Source: Sulfurovum sp.
GTDB taxonomy: Bacteria > Campylobacterota > Campylobacteria > Campylobacterales > Sulfurovaceae
Length of the DNA stretch: 7,782 nt
NCBI GenBank assembly: GCA_003978375.1
Contig: QNZW01000114.1
Span: forward strand, 1 to 7,782
Direction: 5' to 3'
The position numbers and the translations under genes were made by a program. Positions 1-7,203 of this stretch are shown here, one piece after another. Each line of letters starts with the position of its first letter. Within the stretch, counting starts at the first letter, position 1. The notes under the pieces are model-generated. The model searched no databases and had not been told where the DNA came from. It worked only from the letters and a program-made list of their open reading frames with translations.

Positions 1-149
1 CATTTGATGCCTTGACATATAGAGCCAGTATGCAGTTTAAGCAAAATGATACATGGAGTTATAATGTAGGGTTTGAGTATTACAAACAAAATACTGCAAC
101 AGCATTTTCTGCTAACAGTATAACCATAGGAATGAAGTATAGCTTTTAA
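1..149 (+). CDS. Outer-membrane beta-barrel protein, probably DUF3570 family (C-terminal end only)
   Basis: The frame read from base 3 is open from the window edge to a TAA stop at 147-149, giving 48 residues of the C-terminus; the start lies outside the window. The visible part is rich in Tyr, Phe and Asn and shows alternating polar/hydrophobic stretches. It ends in a strand (SITIGMKYSF) with a terminal Phe preceded by aromatic and hydrophobic residues, the classic C-terminal signature recognised by the BAM machinery in outer-membrane barrels. The family call is inferred partly from context: in many Bacteroidota and Proteobacteria a DUF3570 barrel protein is encoded next to an ApbE-family gene, as here, often with a small DUF4266 protein upstream. 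The function of DUF3570 is unknown. That this is a barrel C-terminus is fairly secure; the exact family is less so. Confidence 0.6.
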   Translation, partial: FDALTYRASMQFKQNDTWSYNVGFEYYKQNTATAFSANSITIGMKYSF

Positions 150-171
150 ACAATATATTTTTAAATTTACT

Positions 172-990
172 GTGATGACCACGCCATGTGAAGTGCATCT
201 TTATGCCTCTTCACATGATAAAGCAAAGCAAGTGGCAAGTGATATTTTAAAGGCTTCAAAGCACTTGGAGATAAAATACAACTTTTATGATCAAAACTCT
301 TATCTTAGTGCCTTAAATCAACGTAAAGAAAATAGACTAGATAGACATACGCAAGAGATTCTTAAAAATGCACAATATTTTTATAAAACAACAAAAGGTA
401 TTTTTGATGTAACAGTAGGTACATTAAAACAGAGTATGCAATACGATACCATAGACAAAATAGAAAAAAGCAAAGCAACATTGAGTGCCTATGTAGGATG
501 TGAACATTTTAGTATTAAAAAAAATAAGATTTACTTTAGCAACCCACATACACGTATAGACTTGGGTGGATTTATCAAAGAGTATGCTGTAGATAATGCC
601 ATAAAGATAGTCAAAAAATCAAAAATAAAAACAGCACTGATTAATTTTGGTGGAGATATGTATGCATTAGGCACAAAACCCAATGGAGATGCATTTAAAA
701 TAGGCATCAAAAATCCACTTAATCCTACAGAGTATATACAAGATGTATATTTGTCTAATCAAGCATTGACTACTTCAGCATCGTATGAAAGAAATCAAAC
801 CATAGAGGGAAAAATCTACTCACATATTATGCATACACAAGCCATGCAAACTAAGATACTCTCGGCTAGTGTACTCTCTCCTACTGTCTTACAAAGTGGC
901 GTGTATTCGACTGCATTGATGATTGATGCCAAACTTGAAGTGCCTTTTAAAAAGATAGTTGTTGATGAAAAATTAGAAATTTTACACTAA
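172..990 (+). CDS. ApbE-like protein (FAD:protein FMN transferase family), divergent
   Basis: ApbE enzymes transfer FMN from FAD to a Thr/Ser of a target protein, with Mg2+. The 272-residue product keeps much of the family core: an N-terminal TTPCEVHLY strand, a S-x-x-x-x-LN stretch (43-49), GIFDVTVGTL (76-85), DLGGFIKEYAVD (130-141, flavin-site GG and Lys136), NFGGD (158-162) and TTSASYER (200-207). The C-terminal third deviates. Where most members have HI-x-DPxTG this one has HIMHTQAM (218-225), and the usual DAxxTA metal-binding region reads SGVYSTAL (242-249), so the Asp appears replaced by Gly while Thr247 remains. It is shorter than typical periplasmic ApbE (about 330 aa) and has no signal peptide or lipobox, suggesting a cytoplasmic protein. 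It follows the barrel gene by 22 nt and is probably cotranscribed. The start is uncertain: GTG 172 or ATG 175, neither with a Shine-Dalgarno sequence. Family membership is solid; enzymatic activity is not established. Confidence 0.82.
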   Translation: MMTTPCEVHLYASSHDKAKQVASDILKASKHLEIKYNFYDQNSYLSALNQRKENRLDRHTQEILKNAQYFYKTTKGIFDVTVGTLKQSMQYDTIDKIEKSKATLSAYVGCEHFSIKKNKIYFSNPHTRIDLGGFIKEYAVDNAIKIVKKSKIKTALINFGGDMYALGTKPNGDAFKIGIKNPLNPTEYIQDVYLSNQALTTSASYERNQTIEGKIYSHIMHTQAMQTKILSASVLSPTVLQSGVYSTALMIDAKLEVPFKKIVVDEKLEILH

Positions 991-1045
991 AAAATACTGG
1001 CTTAAACTTTGTGTAGTATAGAAACAAATAAATAATATAAGATTT

Positions 1046-1053
1046 GATAAAAT
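1046..1053 (+). promoter_or_regulatory. Predicted promoter (-10 region) for icd
   Basis: The sequence TTGATAAAATACG around 1044-1056 contains a GATAAAAT -10 element, a form common upstream of genes in AT-rich Campylobacterota. No convincing -35 is visible, which is usual for this group, where AT-rich upstream DNA substitutes. Transcription would start near 1060, leaving a leader of about 70 nt before the icd ATG at 1130. The assignment is by pattern only. Confidence 0.45.
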
Positions 1054-1071
1054 ACGATTTCAATAGATTTA

Positions 1072-1097
1072 TACACAAAGGGTGTTACTATCTTTGT
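1072..1097 (+). other. Stem-loop in the predicted icd leader
   Basis: ACAAAG (1075-1080) and CTTTGT (1092-1097) are perfect complements of 6 bp around an 11-nt loop. The 5' arm also belongs to a 9-nt unit, TACACAAAG (1072-1080), whose exact reverse complement CTTTGTGTA lies at 1007-1015, upstream of the predicted promoter. The stem ends about 20 nt before the icd Shine-Dalgarno AAGG (1117-1120), so it would not itself block ribosome binding. It could be an RNA leader hairpin, part of an operator, or chance in AT-rich DNA. Confidence 0.3.
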
Positions 1098-1129
1098 ACT
1101 AAAAAAGATTAACATTAAGGATATAGTAT

Positions 1130-3313
1130 ATGTCAAAACTACCAAAAATTATATGGTCAAAAATCGATGAAGCACCAGCATTAGCTACTTATTCATTGTT
1201 ACCTATTGTTAATGCATTTACAAATGCAGCAGGGGTGGAAGTAGTTACTTCAGATATCTCTTTGGCAGGTAGGGTATTAGCAGCTATGGGTTTAGCAGAA
1301 GACAATTTAGCAAAATTGGGAAAAGTGGTTTTTGAAAAAGATGGAAACATCATCAAACTACCAAATATCTCTGCTTCTATTGGTCAGCTCAAAGAGTGTA
1401 TTACTGAGCTTCAATCTCAGGGCTATGATATTCCAAATTTTCCAGAAAATCCATCAACAGATGAAGAAAAAGCACTCAGAGCAAAATACAATACTTGTTT
1501 GGGGTCTGCAGTAAATCCAGTACTTAGAGAAGGAAACTCAGACAGAAGAGCAGCCAAAGCTGTAAAGAAATTTGCACAAAACCACCCACATAGACTTAAA
1601 GCATTCCCAGAAAATGCCAAATCATATGTAGCGCATATGGAAGGTGATGGAGATTTCTATGGCAATGAAAAATCAGTAACTATGGACAAAGCCCAAAAAG
1701 TGACTATTGCACTCAATGGCAAAGAACTAGCAACAATTGATGCACTTGATGGTGAGATACTAGATGGTACATTTATGTCTGTGAAAAAACTTAGAGCATT
1801 TATCAAAAAAACGATTGATGATGCAAAAGCAAATGATGTGCTATGGTCTATTCACCTCAAAGCGACGATGATGAAAATCTCTGATCCTATTATGTTTGGT
1901 CATGCGTTTACCGTATTTTTTCAAGATGTATTTGACAAGTATGCAGAAGAATTTGCAGAGCTTGGCATTAAACCAAATCAAGGTATGTCAGACTTAGAGA
2001 AAAAAATTGCAGGTCACCCAAAAGAGGCGGAAATCAAAGCAGCATTTCAAGCAGTAGTAGAGAGTGATAGCCCAAAGATCGCTATGGTAGACTCAGACAA
2101 AGGTCAAACAAACTTTAATGCCTCAAATGATGTAATTATCGATGCTTCTATGCCTGTTGTTGTTCGTGAAGGTGGTAAACAGTGGGACAGAAATGGTGAT
2201 GCAGTTGAATGTGTGGCTGTGATACCTGACAGTACATATGGACTGTTTCATCAAGAGATGGTAGCAGATTGTGTGGCAAATGGACAATATGATGTAACAA
2301 CTATGGGTTCTATGGCAAATGTAGGTCTTATGGCACAAAAAGCAGAAGAGTATGGTTCTCATCCTACTACATTTGAGATGGAAGAAGATGGTACTGTGAC
2401 AGTCACTGCTGAAGATGGTACAGAACTGATGCGTTTTGATGTTGAAAAAGGTGATATTTGGAGAATGAGTAGAGCCAAAGATATTCCTATTAAAGACTGG
2501 ATAAGATTAGCCGTAGAGCGTGGTCAAATTGAGAAAGTACCCGTTATCTTTTGGTTAGATGAAAATAGAGCACATGATGCCCAGATGATTAAAAAAGTAA
2601 ACAAGTATCTTCCAGAGTTCAATACCGAAGGTCTTGATATTCAAATTATGAATATAACAGATGCTACAAGATTTACAAATGCTAGAATAAGAAAAGGTGA
2701 AAATACTATCGCTGTTACAGGTAATGTCCTTAGAGATCACCTTACAGATATGTACCCAATCTTAGAGCTTGGAACATCTGCTAAAATGCTTTCTATTGTA
2801 CCTTTGCTTGCTGGAGGAGGACTGTATGAAACAGGTGCTGGTGGGTCTGCACCTAAACATGTTGACCAATTCTTGGCTGAGAGTCACCTAAGATGGGATA
2901 GTCTTGGAGAATTTTTGGCATTGGCTGAGTCGCTTAGATTTATTGGTCAAAAACATGATGATGAAAAACTAGCAGCACTTACAGATGCCCTAGATAAAGC
3001 AAATGAAAGCTATTTGGATAACAATAAAGCCCCAAGTAGAAAATGTGGAGAACCAGACAATAAAGCATCACATTACTACGTAGCACAATACTGGGCAGAT
3101 GCTTTAGCAAACAGTGATAATGCTGATCTCTCAGCAAAATTTGCTCCTATTGCTCAAGCTCTTAAAGAAAATGAGGATAAAATTATAAACGAGTTATTGG
3201 CTGTTGAGGGTAAACCAGCAGATATTGGTGGGTACTACCATCCAGATGATGCAAAAGCAGAAGCTGCGATGAGACCTAGTGCTACACTCAATGAAATTAT
3301 TGACAATATTTAA
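1130..3313 (+). CDS. icd: Isocitrate dehydrogenase (NADP+), monomeric type
   Basis: This cytoplasmic enzyme interconverts isocitrate and 2-oxoglutarate plus CO2 using NADP(H) and Mg2+/Mn2+; in reductive-TCA organisms it works as a carboxylase. The 727-residue length fits the monomeric family (about 735-745), which is unlike the dimeric E. coli Icd. Residues line up with Azotobacter vinelandii [18 protein letters not shown] (126-140) supplies the isocitrate-binding Ser126, Asn129, Arg133 and Arg139; KATMMK (244-249) includes the catalytic Lys; Asp338, Tyr408 and LRDHLTD (534-540, with Arg535, Asp536, Asp540) complete the substrate/metal site. His577, Arg588 and Arg637 match the NADP 2'-phosphate contacts, so NADP specificity is expected. 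The ATG has AAGG 9 nt upstream and the N-terminus begins like other members. The flanking gaps, with a promoter-like element before and a hairpin after, suggest it is transcribed on its own. The gene looks intact. Confidence 0.97.
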   Translation: MSKLPKIIWSKIDEAPALATYSLLPIVNAFTNAAGVEVVTSDISLAGRVLAAMGLAEDNLAKLGKVVFEKDGNIIKLPNISASIGQLKECITELQSQGYDIPNFPENPSTDEEKALRAKYNTCLGSAVNPVLREGNSDRRAAKAVKKFAQNHPHRLKAFPENAKSYVAHMEGDGDFYGNEKSVTMDKAQKVTIALNGKELATIDALDGEILDGTFMSVKKLRAFIKKTIDDAKANDVLWSIHLKATMMKISDPIMFGHAFTVFFQDVFDKYAEEFAELGIKPNQGMSDLEKKIAGHPKEAEIKAAFQAVVESDSPKIAMVDSDKGQTNFNASNDVIIDASMPVVVREGGKQWDRNGDAVECVAVIPDSTYGLFHQEMVADCVANGQYDVTTMGSMANVGLMAQKAEEYGSHPTTFEMEEDGTVTVTAEDGTELMRFDVEKGDIWRMSRAKDIPIKDWIRLAVERGQIEKVPVIFWLDENRAHDAQMIKKVNKYLPEFNTEGLDIQIMNITDATRFTNARIRKGENTIAVTGNVLRDHLTDMYPILELGTSAKMLSIVPLLAGGGLYETGAGGSAPKHVDQFLAESHLRWDSLGEFLALAESLRFIGQKHDDEKLAALTDALDKANESYLDNNKAPSRKCGEPDNKASHYYVAQYWADALANSDNADLSAKFAPIAQALKENEDKIINELLAVEGKPADIGGYYHPDDAKAEAAMRPSATLNEIIDNI

Positions 3314-3325
3314 GTAATATTACTT
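3312..3325. repeat. Perfect 14-bp palindrome overlapping the icd stop codon
   Basis: AAGTAATATTACTT reads identically on both strands and includes the last two bases of the icd TAA stop. As RNA it could fold as a 5-bp stem with a 4-nt loop; as DNA it has the form of a dimeric regulator site. It lies one base before the terminator-like hairpin starting at 3327. In AT-rich sequence such palindromes can arise by chance, so no role is claimed. Confidence 0.4.
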
Positions 3326-3326
3326 C

Positions 3327-3360
3327 ATACAAGGCATTATGCCTTGTATAGCACTTCTTT
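3327..3360 (+). terminator. Probable intrinsic terminator after icd
   Basis: ATACAAGGCA (3327-3336) and TGCCTTGTAT (3340-3349) form a perfect 10-bp stem around a TTA loop, starting 13 nt after the icd stop. The following bases (AGCACTTCTTT, 3350-3360) are only moderately T-rich and the tract does not start directly at the stem, so termination may be partial. The hairpin could also stabilise the icd 3' end. Its strength and position make it the best candidate for separating icd from mdh-fumC. Confidence 0.6.
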
Positions 3361-3382
3361 GTATCTAGTGTAAAAAGATACA
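3360..3382. other. Small stem-loop between icd terminator and mdh leader
   Basis: TGTATCT (3360-3366) and AGATACA (3376-3382) are perfect 7-bp complements around a 9-nt loop (AGTGTAAAA). It follows the terminator hairpin by 10 nt and precedes the larger nested inverted repeat by 4 nt. No T-tract follows. The role is unknown; it is listed because it adds to the dense dyad symmetry of this gap. Confidence 0.3.
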
Positions 3383-3386
3383 TAAC

Positions 3387-3475
3387 CCACAGAACTGATG
3401 TAAAACCTTGTTGTCGCAAAGCATAATTGATAACGAAAAATTATGATTTATGTTTTGCCTTGAGGGCATCTGTGG
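3387..3475 (+). promoter_or_regulatory. Nested imperfect inverted repeat upstream of mdh: candidate structured 5' leader
   Basis: Four pairings nest in the correct order. The outer stem is CCACAGA (3387-3393) with TCTGTGG (3469-3475). Inside it, CCTTG (3406-3410) can pair with TGAGG (3461-3465) using two G-U pairs, GCAAA (3416-3420) pairs with TTTGC (3454-3458), and CATAATT (3422-3428) pairs with AATTATG (3439-3445) around a 10-nt loop. The element ends 13 nt before the mdh Shine-Dalgarno (AAGGA, 3489-3493). It matches no riboswitch class I can recognise. Alternatives are a DNA operator, or a small non-autonomous repeat with inverted ends. A CATAAT box at 3422-3427 could instead be an mdh -10 element, in which case the whole fold would not be transcribed from that promoter. 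Confidence 0.35.
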
Positions 3476-3498
3476 TATTTCATGTAAAAAGGATTTTT

Positions 3499-4455
3499 AT
3501 GAATAGAGGTAAAAAAGTATCGATTATCGGTGCAGGAAATGTTGGGGCAACCGTTGCTTACTCTTTGGCAATGAAAGGTGTATGTCATGAAATCGTACTT
3601 AGAGATAGAAATATAGAAATAGCAAGAGGAAAAGCCTTAGATATGTCTCAAGCAGCCAATGCTGCACGTATGCATACACTCGTAACTGTTGCAGAAGAGG
3701 CATCAGATATGGCAGATTCAGATGTAGTGGTGATTACAGCAGGTTCTCCACGTCTTCCAGGTATGAGTAGAGATGATTTGTTGATGATCAATGCAGAGAT
3801 TACAAAGCAAGTGGTAGCAGATGTAAAAGAGCATGCACCTGGAGCCATCATTATCATGGTGTCTAACCCACTTGATGTCATGACTTATGTGGCATTGAAA
3901 GAGTCAGGCTTTCCTAAAGAGAGAGTCATCGGTATGGCAGGTATTTTAGATTCTGCTCGAATGGCACATTTTATCCATGAAAAAATAGGTTATGGAGCAG
4001 GACAAATACGTGCTTCTGTGATGGGTGGTCATGGGGATGATATGGTACCTTTACCAAAGTTTTCAACCGTAGCAGGTGTGCCACTTACAGATGTGTTAGA
4101 CGAAGAAGAAATTTTAGAGATTGTAGAGCGTACAAAACATGGTGGTGCAGAAATCGTAGGCTATCTTAAAACAGGTTCTGCTTATTATGCTCCAGCAAAA
4201 TCAACAGCAATTATGGTAGAAGCTATTTTGAAAGACACCAAGCAGATTCATCCTTGTGCAGTCTATTTGGATGGACATTATGGACACTCCGATGTGGTCT
4301 CAGGTGTGCCTGTAGCATTGGGGGCAAATGGTGTTGAAAAATTGTTTGAAATGACACTGAGTGAAGGACAAAAAAGAAGATTTGCAAAAAGTGTGGATTC
4401 TGTAAAAAGTATGATTAACGTACTTAGAGAAAAAAAATTTTTTGATGAAAAGTAG
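3499..4455 (+). CDS. mdh: Malate dehydrogenase (NAD-dependent, LDH-like type)
   Basis: Mdh interconverts oxaloacetate and malate with NAD(H) in the cytoplasm; in a reductive cycle it makes malate. The 318-residue protein belongs to the lactate/malate dehydrogenase superfamily. It has the Rossmann glycine motif GAGNVG (11-16) and Asp36 at the end of the second strand (VLRDRN), which favours NAD over NADP. Arg85 in [15 protein letters not shown] lies at the substrate-specificity position that is Gln in lactate dehydrogenases, so malate is the expected substrate. Arg91, Asp151 and Arg154 (LDSAR), and catalytic His178 ([10 protein letters not shown]) complete the active site. The ATG at 3499 is chosen over an in-frame TTG 72 nt upstream: it has AAGGA 5 nt before it, and the protein then starts just before the first beta strand, as in relatives. 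fumC starts 8 nt after the stop, so the two are almost certainly cotranscribed. Confidence 0.95.
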   Translation: MNRGKKVSIIGAGNVGATVAYSLAMKGVCHEIVLRDRNIEIARGKALDMSQAANAARMHTLVTVAEEASDMADSDVVVITAGSPRLPGMSRDDLLMINAEITKQVVADVKEHAPGAIIIMVSNPLDVMTYVALKESGFPKERVIGMAGILDSARMAHFIHEKIGYGAGQIRASVMGGHGDDMVPLPKFSTVAGVPLTDVLDEEEILEIVERTKHGGAEIVGYLKTGSAYYAPAKSTAIMVEAILKDTKQIHPCAVYLDGHYGHSDVVSGVPVALGANGVEKLFEMTLSEGQKRRFAKSVDSVKSMINVLREKKFFDEK

Positions 4456-4463
4456 GGATTGTA

Positions 4464-5861
4464 ATGAAATATAGAATAGAAAAAGATACCATGGGGGAGA
4501 TGCAAGTCCCCGCAGACAAATATTGGGCAGCACAAACACAACGTTCGGTACAAAATTTTAAGATTGGCAATGAAAAAATGCCTTTAGAGGTAATTTATGG
4601 CTTTGCAAACTTAAAAAAAGCGTGTGCTTTGGTAAACAATGAACTGGGTCGTCTTGATGATAAAAAGACACAGGCCATTGCAACGGCTTGTGAAACAGTA
4701 CTTTCTGGTGATCTTGATGATAACTTTCCTCTTGTCGTATGGCAAACAGGCTCTGGTACACAGTCAAATATGAATATGAATGAAGTCATTGCCAATAAAG
4801 CCACCGAAATTTTAGGGGGAGATTTTACTAAAGAGAATCTTGTACATCCCAATGATGATGTCAATAAAGGACAAAGTTCTAATGATACGTATCCAACAGG
4901 TATGCGTATTGCTGAAGTGGTATCAGTGACAGACAATGTGATTCCTGCACTTAATCAATTGAAAGCAACGTTAGAGAGTAAATCTAAGGAATTCGCATCG
5001 ATTGTCAAAATAGGTAGGACACATTTACAAGATGCCACACCTCTTACTCTAGGACAAGAGCTCTCTGGTTATGTAGCAATGCTAGAGACCAACTTAAAAC
5101 AACTTAATGATGCTTTGGTATATTGTAAAGAGTTGGCTATTGGTGGTACAGCAGTGGGAACAGGGTTAAACTCACATCCTGATTTTTCTAATTTAGTAGC
5201 AAAACAACTCAATACGTTTATGGGTAAAGATTATGGATTTGTTTCTCAACCCAATAAATTTCATGCACTTACAGGTCATGATGCAGAAGTAGTACTCTCT
5301 GGTGCACTTAAAGCATTGGCAGCAAACTTAATGAAAATTGCCAACGATATACGATGGTTAGCAAGTGGTCCAAGATGTGGTTTAGGTGAGATAGAGATAC
5401 CTGCAAATGAGCCAGGAAGTTCAATCATGCCAGGAAAAGTGAATCCTACACAAGCTGAAGCAATGACAATGGTAGCCGTGCAAGTGATGGGTAATGATGC
5501 TGCTGTAGGGTTTGCTGCATCACAAGGTAATTTTGAACTTAATGTCTTTAAGCCAGTGATTGCGTATAATATACTCCAATCTACAAAACTTTTAGCAGAT
5601 TCGATGAGAAGTTTTGATACAAATTGTGCAGTTGGCATACAACCAATTAGAGAAAATATTGATGCATTTCTTAATGATTCATTGATGTTGGTGACGGCAC
5701 TTAATCCTCATATTGGGTATGAAAATGCTGCTAAAATTGCTAAGACAGCACATCAAAATGGTACCACTCTCAAAGAAGAAGCCATAGCACTTGGACTGAT
5801 GAGTGCTGAAGATTTTGATACGTATGTCAAACCTGAAGAGATGATTGCTCCCAAAGCTTAA
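4464..5861 (+). CDS. fumC: Fumarate hydratase, class II
   Basis: Class II fumarase is a cytoplasmic, iron-independent homotetramer that interconverts malate and fumarate. The 465-residue length matches the family. Conserved regions are [13 protein letters not shown] (95-107), [14 protein letters not shown] (128-141), [10 protein letters not shown] (184-193, with the catalytic-site His187) and the mobile loop [16 protein letters not shown] (318-333) carrying the catalytic Ser. The [21 protein letters not shown] stretch (325 onward) is typical of fumarases rather than aspartases or argininosuccinate lyases. Its Shine-Dalgarno (AGGGA, 4454-4458) overlaps the mdh stop codon with a 5-nt spacer to the ATG, pointing to translational coupling with mdh, which supplies or consumes the same metabolite, malate. 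The gene looks intact. Being iron-free and oxygen-stable, it contrasts with the class I Fe-S fumarases found in some relatives. Confidence 0.97.
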   Translation: MKYRIEKDTMGEMQVPADKYWAAQTQRSVQNFKIGNEKMPLEVIYGFANLKKACALVNNELGRLDDKKTQAIATACETVLSGDLDDNFPLVVWQTGSGTQSNMNMNEVIANKATEILGGDFTKENLVHPNDDVNKGQSSNDTYPTGMRIAEVVSVTDNVIPALNQLKATLESKSKEFASIVKIGRTHLQDATPLTLGQELSGYVAMLETNLKQLNDALVYCKELAIGGTAVGTGLNSHPDFSNLVAKQLNTFMGKDYGFVSQPNKFHALTGHDAEVVLSGALKALAANLMKIANDIRWLASGPRCGLGEIEIPANEPGSSIMPGKVNPTQAEAMTMVAVQVMGNDAAVGFAASQGNFELNVFKPVIAYNILQSTKLLADSMRSFDTNCAVGIQPIRENIDAFLNDSLMLVTALNPHIGYENAAKIAKTAHQNGTTLKEEAIALGLMSAEDFDTYVKPEEMIAPKA

Positions 5862-5891
5862 TCGTTAAATTCTAAACTTTTTTATTACGAT

Positions 5892-5920
5892 ATAAGAGAT
5901 TTATTCTCTTATTTGTTGTG
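5892..5920 (+). terminator. Possible terminator after fumC
   Basis: ATAAGAGA (5892-5899) and TCTCTTAT (5905-5912) form a perfect 8-bp stem with a 5-nt loop, 30 nt after the fumC stop. The bases after it (TTGTTGTGT) are T-rich but interrupted by G, and the stem is AT-rich, so it may be a weak terminator or a 3'-end stabiliser. The rest of the 167-nt gap is AT-rich, with a trivial three-copy ACAT run at 5931-5942 and the sucC promoter; I see no small gene in it. Confidence 0.45.
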
Positions 5921-5993
5921 TATATATTTAACATACATACATAAATTATTATCATACCCATACAAATTAATCAAATATTATTATATTTAGGCA

Positions 5994-5999
5994 TATAAT
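5994..5999 (+). promoter_or_regulatory. Predicted promoter (-10 box TATAAT) for sucCD
   Basis: A perfect TATAAT lies at 5994-5999 within GCATATAATG, 29 nt before the sucC start codon. The expected start of transcription is near 6006, giving a leader of only about 23 nt that contains little beyond the Shine-Dalgarno. No clear -35 hexamer is seen at the expected distance; the upstream 60 nt is strongly AT-rich, as in other Campylobacterota promoters. Confidence 0.55.
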
Positions 6000-6018
6000 G
6001 TAAGAATTAATGTAAAAA

Positions 6019-6023
6019 AGGAG
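6019..6023 (+). promoter_or_regulatory. Ribosome binding site fixing the sucC GTG start
   Basis: AGGAG at 6019-6023, within a longer AAAAAAGGAG run, stands 5 nt before the GTG at 6029. It supports the GTG as the start; the next in-frame codons already encode the conserved N-terminus NIHEYQAK of the ATP-grasp domain. Confidence 0.8.
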
Positions 6024-6028
6024 TAATC

Positions 6029-7201
6029 GTGAATATTCATGAGTATCAAGCCAAACAAATATTTCAAAAGTATGGTGTACCTACACCAAGAGGTATTATT
6101 GCAAATACACCTGATCAGGCTATGACAAATGCACAAGAATTAGGAGGTAATATTTGGGTTGTTAAGGCACAAATACATGCTGGGGGAAGAGGTCTAGGAG
6201 GTGGGGTTAAACTTGCTAAATCTCCTGCTGAAGTAAAAGAACTTGCTTCTGAAATCTTAGGGATGACATTGGTAACACATCAAACAGGACCAGAGGGTAA
6301 ACTTGTTCAAAAAGTATATATTGAAGAGGGTGCAGATATTAAAGATGAACTCTATCTTTCTGTAGTACTTGATCGTGCTGCTGAAATGCCAATTATTATG
6401 GCTTCAACTGAGGGTGGTATGGATATTGAAACTGTTGCCCATGATACACCGGAAAAAATTATTAAGATCGCAGTAGATCCTGCAATTGGTTTTCAGGGTT
6501 ACCATGGTAGAGAACTTGTATTTGGTCTTGGAATTACAGATAAAAACGAACAGAAAAAATTGATTAATTTTGCAAAAAAACTTTATACGCTTTATATGGA
6601 AAATGATGCAGAAATGATTGAAATTAATCCACTCATCAAAACAGCTGATGGTGACTTTTTGGCGTTAGATGGAAAAATGGGATTTGATGACTCAGCACTT
6701 GGACGACACCCGGAGATTGAAGATATGAGAGATATCTCTGAAGAAGACCCAGACGAGAGAGAAGCTTCTCAATATGGACTTAGCTATATTGCACTTGATG
6801 GAGAAATAGGATGTATGGTTAATGGTGCTGGGCTTGCTATGGGTACAATGGATACGATTAACTATATGGGAGGCACTCCTGCTAACTTCCTTGACGTAGG
6901 TGGTTCTGCCAATGCAGAAACTGTGGCAAAAGGGTTTGAGATTATTCTTAAAAATCCTAAAGTAAAAGCTATTTTTGTTAATATTTTTGGTGGAATTGTA
7001 AGATGTGATAGAATTGCTAATGGTATTATTGAGGCAACTAAAATTACAGATGTTAATGTACCAGTTATTGTAAGACTTGATGGTACAAATGCATCAGAGG
7101 CAGCAGAGATTTTAAATAATGCTAACATTCCTAACCTTATTGTTGGTGATGATTTGGGTGATGGTGCAGCAAAAGCAGTAGCAGCGGCAAAAGGAGCATA
7201 A
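6029..7201 (+). CDS. sucC: Succinyl-CoA ligase (ADP-forming), beta subunit
   Basis: SucC is the nucleotide-binding subunit of succinyl-CoA synthetase, which reversibly couples succinate, CoA and ATP to succinyl-CoA, ADP and phosphate; a reductive cycle runs it towards succinyl-CoA. The 390 residues match E. coli SucC (388). The N-terminal ATP-grasp domain begins [12 protein letters not shown] and includes [17 protein letters not shown] (46-62), with the nucleotide-contacting Lys46. EINPL (198-202) supplies metal/phosphate-site Glu and Asn. The C-terminal ligase domain shows [14 protein letters not shown] (281-294) and the [10 protein letters not shown] stretch (318-327) that faces the phosphohistidine of SucD. 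The start is a GTG backed by a strong Shine-Dalgarno. The Leu within GRGLGG replaces a residue that is Lys in E. coli, which I take as lineage variation. It is followed after 2 nt by sucD, its obligate partner. Confidence 0.97.
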   Translation: MNIHEYQAKQIFQKYGVPTPRGIIANTPDQAMTNAQELGGNIWVVKAQIHAGGRGLGGGVKLAKSPAEVKELASEILGMTLVTHQTGPEGKLVQKVYIEEGADIKDELYLSVVLDRAAEMPIIMASTEGGMDIETVAHDTPEKIIKIAVDPAIGFQGYHGRELVFGLGITDKNEQKKLINFAKKLYTLYMENDAEMIEINPLIKTADGDFLALDGKMGFDDSALGRHPEIEDMRDISEEDPDEREASQYGLSYIALDGEIGCMVNGAGLAMGTMDTINYMGGTPANFLDVGGSANAETVAKGFEIILKNPKVKAIFVNIFGGIVRCDRIANGIIEATKITDVNVPVIVRLDGTNASEAAEILNNANIPNLIVGDDLGDGAAKAVAAAKGA

Positions 7202-7203
7202 AT

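Noticed and set aside
2123..2362. Antisense frame rich in Cys, His and Ile within icd
   Set aside because: The composition is that of an antisense translation of conserved icd codons; there is no ribosome binding site or domain.
3387..3475. tRNA-like gene suggested by terminal complementary arms
   Set aside because: No T-loop GTTCNANNC, no anticodon arm of proper geometry and no cloverleaf; the pairing is one long nested hairpin.
3427..3498. In-frame 24-codon N-terminal extension of mdh starting at TTG 3427
   Set aside because: No Shine-Dalgarno precedes the TTG, the added residues do not look like an Mdh N-terminus, and the stretch lies within the inverted repeat; ATG 3499 has a good Shine-Dalgarno and family-typical start.
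3427..4455. Lactate dehydrogenase as an alternative call for mdh
   Set aside because: The specificity position is Arg (Arg85 in PRLPGMSR) rather than the Gln of lactate dehydrogenases.
4595..5638. Antisense open frames of 113 and 120 codons (4595-4936 and 5276-5638) inside fumC
   Set aside because: They lie wholly within a highly conserved fumC reading frame, have no recognisable motifs, and are best explained as frame shadows.
5931..5943. Three-copy ACAT tandem repeat as a phase-variation tract
   Set aside because: Only three 4-nt units, in AT-rich DNA upstream of the promoter and outside any reading frame; too short to be a credible slippage tract.
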